From an uncultured Eubacteriales bacterium (GTDB lineage: Bacteria; Bacillota; Clostridia; Christensenellales; CAG-138): a DNA stretch of 10,607 nucleotides. Location of the stretch: positions 1 through 10,607 of the forward strand of contig UQXE01000048.1 of NCBI GenBank assembly GCA_900544965.1, given 5' to 3'. Shown piece by piece: positions 5,675 through 10,607 of the stretch. Within the stretch, counting starts at the first letter, position 1; each line of letters begins with the position of its first letter. The notes below the pieces were generated by a model. It had not been told where the DNA came from. It was given only the letters and a program-made list of their open reading frames with translations, and did not search any database. A program made the position numbers and the translations under genes.

Positions 5675-5883
5675 CCAGATGTCAGAGAACCCCTAGATGG
5701 TCAAGGATCTCATCCCTTGACGTTAAATCCGGCTCTGACAACACGCGCGTAAGAGCCGGATGAAAACTGTGAGGCGTTCGTTCTTTGCGGGACTGCCGCA
5801 CGGAAGCCTGAAGGACGAGGGCAATACCCGCAGCCGCTTATTTAGCGTGCTGAGGCGGAAAGCCTTTCGCTCTGCTTTGTAGG
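5645..5883 (-). ncRNA. Candidate structured RNA (riboregulator or leader), family not recognised
   Basis: This gene-free stretch folds well as a minus-strand RNA. A 19-pair closing stem joins 5850-5868 to 5660-5678, with two G-U pairs at 5864/5664 and 5853/5675. Inside are an arm at 5786-5797 with 5820-5832 (12 pairs, one bulge, one G-U), a 10-base perfect stem 5727-5736 with 5752-5761, and a stem 5700-5707 with 5714-5721. An alternative 8-base stem, 5680-5687 with 5733-5740, competes with the second. The non-Watson-Crick positions within these stems read G-U on the minus strand and A-C on the plus, which supports the strand. The closing stem uses the same bases as the terminator's first arm, so the two are mutually exclusive, as in a transcriptional switch. 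The 5' end is a guess. A riboswitch for htrA, a 6S-like RNA or another stand-alone RNA are all open. Confidence 0.5.
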
Positions 5884-5941
5884 GTTGAGTATTCTGTGTG
5901 TGCGCTGCCCATTGCGGCTATTTTGTTCATCGAGACTTACA

Positions 5942-7222
5942 TCAATACATTCCTAGCATTTTTTCAACGGCCGCCAGCTTAAGGCATGTACATAGCACTC
6001 GCATTGCAAGCCTGAGTTCGTGTTCTGGAGGATAGCTTGGCGCTATTCTCAGATTGCTGTCGTTGGGATCAATACCATTTGGGAACGTAGCCCCCGCCTC
6101 AGTCATAACTACTCCCGCTTGGGTACATAGCTGGTGCGTGCGTTTTGCGCATCCATTCATGGTATTTAAACTAACGAAATAGCCTCCCTTAGGCTCATGC
6201 CAGCGGGCGAAGCCAAAGGGCGCTATTTCATTATCTAAAAAGCTCAATACGATGTCAAACTTTGGCTTTAGTATTGCGGCGTGCTTCTTCATGTGTTTAA
6301 TAGCGCCAGCCTTATCCTTTAAAAAGCGAACATGCCGGTACTGGTTTACCTTATCAGAACTTATGGACTGAACCGCGATCAGTCTCTTCATATATTCCAT
6401 ATTAGCTTCGCTGCACGCAAAGCAGGCCACGCCGGCGCCAGGGAAAGTGACCTTGGATGTAGAACAAAATTCGAACACCATATCAGGATTGCCGCCACGC
6501 TCGCATTCGTCCAAAATGTTCGCAAAGGAGATGAAATCACTGTTGAATTCATGTATACAGTAAGCGTTATCCCACATTACTGTAAAATCATCGGCCGCAG
6601 GCCTCAATGAGGCGATTCTGCGAATCGTTTCGTCTGAATAGATTATCCCGTCTGGATTTGAAAATTTGGGCACACACCACATTCCTTTTACATTCTCATC
6701 CTTGACCAGTTCCTCAACAATGTCCATGTCAGGGCCGCTTTCGGTCATAGGTACTGTTATCATTTCCATTCCAAACGATTTGCATATTGAAAAATGCCTG
6801 TCATATCCTGGCGAAGGGCACAAAAATTTGACCCTGCTGAGTTTAGACCACGGCTGCTTGCTGTGAAGCAGGCCGTGCGTATATGCCTTTGCAATTATAT
6901 CATACATCAAAGTGAGGCTGGCGTTGCCTCCAACGAAAACCTGTTCATATCTTACGCCCAGTATTTCGGCAAAAAGCTTTCTGCATGAAGGAAGCCCTTC
7001 AAGCGTGCCGTAATTGCGTATATCAATGCCGTCGCACAGGTACTCCTGACCGCTTATAGGAACGTCTACAAGCCCGGCGGATAGGTTAAGCTGCTCGCTG
7101 CCGGGCTTGCCTCTGGACATATTGAGTTTTAGACCCAGTGATTTGCAGTGTATAAATGCTATATGGGCAAGTCTATACATTCTTACCAGTTCATCATGGG
7201 TCATATCAGCTAAACGCTTCAT
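5942..7222 (-). CDS. PLP-dependent aspartate aminotransferase-type enzyme (SRGKPxxEQL family)
   Basis: A fold-type I aminotransferase, probably moving an amino group between aspartate or a similar amino acid and 2-oxoglutarate in the cytoplasm. The signature MSRGKPGSEQLNLS (about residues 35-48) is typical of the distinct subgroup that includes the Corynebacterium glutamicum aspartate aminotransferase. SNPDG lies at 188-192, and WDNAY at 217-221 carries the cofactor-binding Asp218 and Tyr221. The Schiff-base lysine is Lys257 in STSKVTFPG, and the carboxylate-binding arginine is Arg392 in NLRIAPS. Length (426 residues) is normal. The ATG at 7222 is chosen because GGAGG lies five bases before it; a TTG at 7234 overlaps that site and is unlikely. 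It stands alone on its strand and is divergent from the sirtuin gene. Exact substrate is uncertain. Confidence 0.9.
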   Translation of the reverse strand: MKRLADMTHDELVRMYRLAHIAFIHCKSLGLKLNMSRGKPGSEQLNLSAGLVDVPISGQEYLCDGIDIRNYGTLEGLPSCRKLFAEILGVRYEQVFVGGNASLTLMYDIIAKAYTHGLLHSKQPWSKLSRVKFLCPSPGYDRHFSICKSFGMEMITVPMTESGPDMDIVEELVKDENVKGMWCVPKFSNPDGIIYSDETIRRIASLRPAADDFTVMWDNAYCIHEFNSDFISFANILDECERGGNPDMVFEFCSTSKVTFPGAGVACFACSEANMEYMKRLIAVQSISSDKVNQYRHVRFLKDKAGAIKHMKKHAAILKPKFDIVLSFLDNEIAPFGFARWHEPKGGYFVSLNTMNGCAKRTHQLCTQAGVVMTEAGATFPNGIDPNDSNLRIAPSYPPEHELRLAMRVLCTCLKLAAVEKMLGMY

Positions 7223-7249
7223 AAAATCCTCCAATGCTGTTATACCTGT

Positions 7250-7278
7250 ATTGTGCCGCTAAAACCTTAAACAGTCAA
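7250..7278 (-). promoter_or_regulatory. Candidate promoter of the aminotransferase gene
   Basis: On the minus strand TTGACT (7273-7278) is followed, 17 bases on, by CACAAT (7250-7255). The -35 is good and the -10 moderate. It lies about 28 bases before the chosen ATG. Confidence 0.4.
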
Positions 7279-7333
7279 TAAGGATATCGATTTATGTAAC
7301 ATATATGATTTTCAGGGCAAATGGTGAGAGTTC

Positions 7334-7362
7334 TTGATAATGGTGTTATTATGCAGTATACT
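7334..7362 (+). promoter_or_regulatory. Sigma-A promoter of the sirtuin operon
   Basis: TTGATA (7334-7339) and TATACT (7357-7362) are 17 bases apart, close to consensus at both hexamers. Transcription would start near 7369 and leave a leader of about 28 bases before the sirtuin ATG. Confidence 0.75.
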
Positions 7363-7396
7363 TTTATAAAAAGGCTGGAGGACAGAGCCATACATT

Positions 7397-8125
7397 ATGT
7401 TAAACGCAGATAAACTCCGCAGTGCAATAGCTGAATCGGGCAATATTGTGTTTTTTGGAGGGGCTGGCGTATCGACAGAGAGCGGCATCCCTGATTTCAG
7501 GAGCAACAATGGAATATATGACGCAATACGGGGATTTGGCTATTCGCCTGAGATATTGCTTAGCCATGACTTTTTCATAAATAATACAGAGGTGTTTTAC
7601 AGATATTATAAGCTTACACTTGCTAAAACGGGATTTAAGCCGAACGCAGCACACAATGCCCTTGCAAAGCTGGAAGCACTTGGAAAACTATCCTCAGTAA
7701 TTACTCAAAACGTTGACGGACTCCATCAGATGGCGGGAAGCAAATGCGTTTATGAACTGCATGGATCCATATATAGGAATTACTGCATGAAATGCCACAG
7801 ATTCTATGATATCAGACATATACATTCATCAGATGGCGTGCCGCTATGCGAATGCGGCGGAATAGTTAAGCCCGATGTTGTGTTGTATGGAGAGCAGCTT
7901 GACTGGAGCGTTGTCGATGAGGCGGTCAAGTCCATTATGGATGCCGATATGATGATAGTTGGCGGTACTTCGCTATCCGTTTATCCGGCAGCGTCCCTGG
8001 TAGATTATTACCAGGGGGATAGGCTTTTTCTTATTAATAAATCTTCAACCCCATATGATGGAAGGGCTGACGCAATAATCAACGGATCGATTGGAGAAAT
8101 AATGCAGAGCGTGATTAGAGCTTAA
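7397..8125 (+). CDS. cobB: Sir2-family NAD-dependent protein deacetylase (sirtuin)
   Basis: Removes acetyl (or related acyl) groups from protein lysines using NAD, in the cytoplasm. The NAD-binding start GAGVSTESGIPDFRS is at residues 22-36, QNVDGLH at 104-110, and the catalytic His122 is in ELHGS. A zinc site is made by Cys130 and Cys133 (CMKC) with Cys151 and Cys153 (CEC), and GTSLSVYPA lies at 190-198. All key residues are present, and 242 residues is the usual bacterial length. The ribosome site GGAGGA (7377-7382) lies 14 bases before the ATG, farther than normal, and sits in the loop of a small GGCT/AGCC hairpin (7373-7388). An ATT at 7394 is a conceivable alternative start. The gene leads a two-gene operon and is divergent from the aminotransferase. 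Its targets cannot be inferred from context. Confidence 0.94.
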   Translation: MLNADKLRSAIAESGNIVFFGGAGVSTESGIPDFRSNNGIYDAIRGFGYSPEILLSHDFFINNTEVFYRYYKLTLAKTGFKPNAAHNALAKLEALGKLSSVITQNVDGLHQMAGSKCVYELHGSIYRNYCMKCHRFYDIRHIHSSDGVPLCECGGIVKPDVVLYGEQLDWSVVDEAVKSIMDADMMIVGGTSLSVYPAASLVDYYQGDRLFLINKSSTPYDGRADAIINGSIGEIMQSVIRA

Positions 8126-8160
8126 TTATCCTTGGCATAATAACGGAGAGGTGATTTATT

Positions 8161-8376
8161 ATGGAGCTTCCACTTGGCTTTTTAATGGCCTTATCCAGGG
8201 ATATTGAGGCACTGCGGTATTTTGCCGACATGGACGAGGACCGGCAGAAAATGGTTATAGAGGCTGCACGCCATGCCGAATCAAAGGCGGAAATGGATGG
8301 CATTGTACACAGGTTAAGGCCCGAAACGGATATGCCGGCTTATTTAAATCTGCCGCGGTCGCCTAAAGAGTTGTAG
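8161..8376 (+). CDS. Small conserved clostridial-type hypothetical protein (71 residues)
   Basis: The string LPLGFLMALSRDIEALRYFADM resembles a group of short proteins I know from Clostridia, with a pattern like PLGFGMALA and a later SKAEM motif (residues 41-45). No function is known to me. It has no membrane segment or cysteine and looks mostly helical; the C-terminal 20 residues are proline-rich. The start has GGAGAGGTGA at 8145-8154, six bases before the ATG. It follows the sirtuin stop by 35 bases on the same strand and is closed by a terminator, so the two are probably cotranscribed. Confidence 0.75.
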   Translation: MELPLGFLMALSRDIEALRYFADMDEDRQKMVIEAARHAESKAEMDGIVHRLRPETDMPAYLNLPRSPKEL

Positions 8377-8386
8377 GAACTGGCAT

Positions 8387-8410
8387 AAAAGGGCGCTGTA
8401 ACGCCCTTTT
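8387..8410. terminator. Bidirectional terminator between convergent genes
   Basis: AAAAGGGCG (8387-8395), a six-base loop, then CGCCCTTTT (8402-8410). It serves the sirtuin operon on the plus strand and the glycosyltransferase gene on the minus strand. Confidence 0.85.
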
Positions 8411-8425
8411 AAATTGGCTATTACC

Positions 8426-10117
8426 CTATTCCTTATAGTTGGGGTTTAGCTGTATAGCTGGATATGGATTCCCAGTCATAACCGGTATTAAAGAGGAGTA
8501 TTCATAATTTGGATTATAAAAGGGATCCCCATGGGAAAGCATGGTTCTGTATGAATCGTAGCATCTGATAAGGTCGTCCTTATCTGCGTCTTTATAGCTC
8601 ATAAGTTCTCCATGATATAAAAAACGGGCAAAAGGCATAAATACGCTATGGAAATTATGCCTATAAAGCCGTATGCAAAGATCCATGTCATAACCGATAG
8701 ATTTGAAGGTAGTATCAAAACATCCGATATTGAAGAATGTTTCAGAATTTATTGCCATACAGTACGCGCTTACCGCAGTTACATTTCTAATAGTGTTTAT
8801 AAAGCGGTTTTTTGACTGACAGCCCAAGCCATCGGGCTGTCCCCTATATGGGCTGTCTGCCCAGCCGCCTAAGCCTATTACCATTCCAGCGCTGATAATA
8901 TTGCCCTGACCGTCTACAAGCTTTGGACCTATCGCTCCTATACCTTTACGGGTCGCCTGCTCAATTATCAGCTCAAAAGCGTCGGGTGTTAATAATTCGC
9001 AGTATGGGCTCAGGAAGAGCAGCGTATCGGAGTGAATTTTAGAGGCCGCCCCATTAAGTGCTTCAGGCATACTGATTAAGGATTCGGATGGTATTATCCG
9101 CGCAGCCTTATTTTTATCAAGAATGGAGTAATATTTAGTAAGGCGCACATCTTTACTGCCCATGTCCGCTATTATAAACTCATATTCGTCATAGACGGTA
9201 TTATCATCAACAGATTCTAAACAGCGCCTGAGCGGCTCATAAGCATTGAGCACGGGGATAATTATGGAAAGCCGTTTCCTTCTGCTTTGAGAAAATCTAG
9301 CGTGAAAGCTGCCCGGGTATAGGCCGGATGTTACATAAACGGACTTTAATCTGTCCTTTAATATCTTTTCTACGCATTTTCTTCCGGATACAGGGTCAAT
9401 TTTTTCCTCGGCGTTTTCACGCGCTAAAATTATTTTTGGCACATGAACAACTCTGGCCGAGTTTTTGGCGCTCCTTAACGTGAAGTCGTATTCGTCACAT
9501 GGACCGAGTCCCTTAAGCCCGCCTGACGACATATACAATTCCCTCGACATAATCATAGGCCTTCCAATGCTGTTATAGCTTAGCAGCGTTTCCATGCCGA
9601 ATCCGGGTTTTAAAAGAGGTATGTGCTCACCATTGTCCGCAAGTACAATTTCATCGCCAAACGCGAGGTTACAGTTTCCATTATCGTTTACAGCCTTCAC
9701 AAGTTCCATAAAGGCATTAGGCATAAGGATATCGCCGGGAGTTAAAAAAATGATCAATTCCCCGCTAGATTTCTCAAATGCCGCCTTAACTAGGCTTTTT
9801 TCGTTATCTATAGATACAATTAAATGCGTATTTGGCAATTCGCTGATTTTAGTAAGGTCTTTTTGGTTGTCTAAGGTAGAGGCAACACATAGCTCCCATT
9901 GGGTGTACTCCTGCTTTAAAATGGAATCAACGCTGGAAAGCATTGAATTACGTGCGCCCCCTCTGTATATAACTAATACGGAAACAAGCGGGGTCTTTCC
10001 CAGATCCTTCATGGTTGTCCTATCGATATAATTAGCGGGGTTAAATACGGCAGCCTGTCGCCGCGTCTCATCTCCCGAGTTTTTAACCGAACATACCGGC
10101 TTAACCTTATTATTCAT
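8426..10117 (-). CDS. Tandem-domain GT2 family glycosyltransferase
   Basis: Likely adds sugars from nucleotide donors to a cell-surface polysaccharide or glycoconjugate. Two GT-A type domains are visible. The first, about residues 44-230, has LVSVLVIYRGG, SVDSILKQEYTQWELCVAS and the acidic TPGD (126-129). The second, about 281-505, starts KRLSIIIPVLNAYEPLRRCL and contains GYDMDLCIRL and a His at FLYHGE. Where the second domain should carry its DxD-like metal motif it reads LSPYCEL, without the usual aspartate, so this half may be weak or a specificity module. The tail DPFYNPNYE resembles rhamnan or O-antigen type transferases. No membrane segment is seen. The ATG at 10117 has GGAGA at 10127-10131; a TTG two codons earlier is possible. 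It stands alone, away from any sugar gene cluster, so the acceptor cannot be guessed. Confidence 0.88.
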   Translation of the reverse strand: MNNKVKPVCSVKNSGDETRRQAAVFNPANYIDRTTMKDLGKTPLVSVLVIYRGGARNSMLSSVDSILKQEYTQWELCVASTLDNQKDLTKISELPNTHLIVSIDNEKSLVKAAFEKSSGELIIFLTPGDILMPNAFMELVKAVNDNGNCNLAFGDEIVLADNGEHIPLLKPGFGMETLLSYNSIGRPMIMSRELYMSSGGLKGLGPCDEYDFTLRSAKNSARVVHVPKIILARENAEEKIDPVSGRKCVEKILKDRLKSVYVTSGLYPGSFHARFSQSRRKRLSIIIPVLNAYEPLRRCLESVDDNTVYDEYEFIIADMGSKDVRLTKYYSILDKNKAARIIPSESLISMPEALNGAASKIHSDTLLFLSPYCELLTPDAFELIIEQATRKGIGAIGPKLVDGQGNIISAGMVIGLGGWADSPYRGQPDGLGCQSKNRFINTIRNVTAVSAYCMAINSETFFNIGCFDTTFKSIGYDMDLCIRLYRHNFHSVFMPFARFLYHGELMSYKDADKDDLIRCYDSYRTMLSHGDPFYNPNYEYSSLIPVMTGNPYPAIQLNPNYKE

Positions 10118-10259
10118 AAGCAAACATCTCCATATAGGTATTGTTTACCTGTGTCGGAATTCATATACCAGTTAATTATATATTGTGGGGTTGATTAACT
10201 TCTAGCAGACATGTTTTTCATCTGGCTTGTAATTCGTGGAGGTTTTGCCCCAAACCCCG

Positions 10260-10293
10260 CCAAAGGGAACTTTTTGCAAAAAGTCCCCTTTGG
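10260..10293. repeat. 34-base near-perfect palindrome, probable dispersed clostridial intergenic repeat
   Basis: CCAAAGGGAACTTTTTG (10260-10276) is followed directly by CAAAAAGTCCCCTTTGG (10277-10293), with one mismatched pair. A smaller GGTTT/AAACC hairpin (10241-10256) precedes it. From memory, similar units (CCAAAGG, T5, A5, CCTTTGG with a preceding CCCCAAACCCC) are scattered between genes in many Clostridia. No search was possible. Confidence 0.6.
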
Positions 10294-10337
10294 AATCCCG
10301 AAAAACAGCGTTTGATTTTTAGTGTTTGAATTTTTAT

Positions 10338-10573
10338 CGCTTGCTATCAAGATATCAAAGGCAGGGGTACACGCCGTCTACCCGCCTTCGGCGTCGCGAT
10401 GCACTTATTCAGCGCATTGCGGGGTTAAAGGCCATGCGGTCTTCCGCTAAGTGCTATATAGTACTTAGCGAGGTTAACCCGCAAAACATGGCCTTCGGCA
10501 GCAAGCGACTATCAGGCCATATTTTGCTCTCAAGGTATCAAAAGGCCGGTGCACACGCCGCCGGCTTTTGATG
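10338..10573 (+). other. Densely structured gene-free region with crossing stems and a duplicated hairpin
   Basis: No convincing gene lies in the last 490 bases. Outer arms CGCTTGCT (10338-10345) and AGCAAGCG (10500-10507) enclose three stems. TTGCGGGGTTAA (10417-10428) pairs with TTAACCCGCAA (10474-10484), one bulged G. AAGGCCATG (10428-10436) pairs perfectly with CATGGCCTT (10487-10495); these two stems cross, so they form a pseudoknot or exclude each other. A 26-base palindrome (10445-10470), whose only mismatch is G-T on the plus strand, sits between them. Two hairpins with the shared loop sequence ACACGCCG (10369-10376 and 10553-10560) flank the set and lie in a direct repeat (10347-10361 and 10530-10545). 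It may be a structured RNA or a repeat cluster; the last hairpin, ending in TTTTGAT, is terminator-like. Confidence 0.5.
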
Positions 10574-10607
10574 GATTATACTTTTTGAGGATGTATCCAA
10601 GTTATCT

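Noticed and set aside
5645..5941. tmRNA, RNase P RNA or SRP RNA in the gap before htrA
   Set aside because: None of the conserved strings I know for these RNAs is visible on either strand.
10326..10571. An 81-residue plus-strand open frame in the right flank
   Set aside because: It runs through the inverted and direct repeats, which explain its internal repetition (SRYQRQG and SRYQKAG). It has no ribosome site and no family resemblance, so it is a product of the repeats.
1..10607. CRISPR array, tRNA or rRNA genes
   Set aside because: No regularly spaced repeat series, no tRNA-like TTCGANNC arm with matching acceptor ends, and no rRNA-like sequence was seen.

Overview
The window looks like the chromosome of a spore-forming member of the Clostridia (Bacillota). 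The evidence is a sigma-K gene with a hydrophobic pro-sequence, Gram-positive style AGGAGG ribosome binding sites, and an HtrA protease tethered by a single membrane anchor. The genus cannot be fixed from the sequence. The host part (about 3495-10607) is of middling GC. The left part (1-3494) is clearly more AT-rich, most of all at 2690-3490.

The central observation is that sigK is interrupted. Its 5' part lies on the minus strand (3825 to about 3495). Homology to sigma-K stops after the conserved ARCIEN motif of region 2, the same place where the skin elements of Bacillus subtilis and Clostridioides difficile sit. Beyond that point the sequence becomes foreign. The element runs off the left edge of the window, so the sigK 3' part and the recombinase would lie to the left. 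The visible 3.5 kb carry the tail of an unidentified gene, a VirD4/TraG-like conjugation coupling ATPase, an HtpX-like M48 membrane protease, a 60-residue hypothetical gene and a tandem helix-turn-helix protein at the junction. This cargo suggests a conjugative rather than phage-derived sigK intervening element. Two intergenic gaps inside the element hold elaborate nested inverted repeats (1564-1680 and 2596-2693).

The host genes to the right of sigK are, in order: an HtrA-type serine protease (minus); a strongly structured intergenic RNA candidate ending in an intrinsic terminator (about 5645-5883, minus); an aspartate-aminotransferase-type PLP enzyme (minus); a divergent sirtuin plus small-protein operon (plus) with a near-consensus sigma-A promoter; a shared convergent terminator; and a tandem GT2 glycosyltransferase (minus). 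The last 490 bases hold no convincing gene. They contain a 34-base palindrome and a dense set of inverted and direct repeats, including two crossing stems, at 10338-10573.

The host genes do not form one obvious pathway. The integrated element, by contrast, has a clear likely consequence: functional sigma-K, and so late mother-cell gene expression, would need precise excision of the element and then removal of the pro-sequence.
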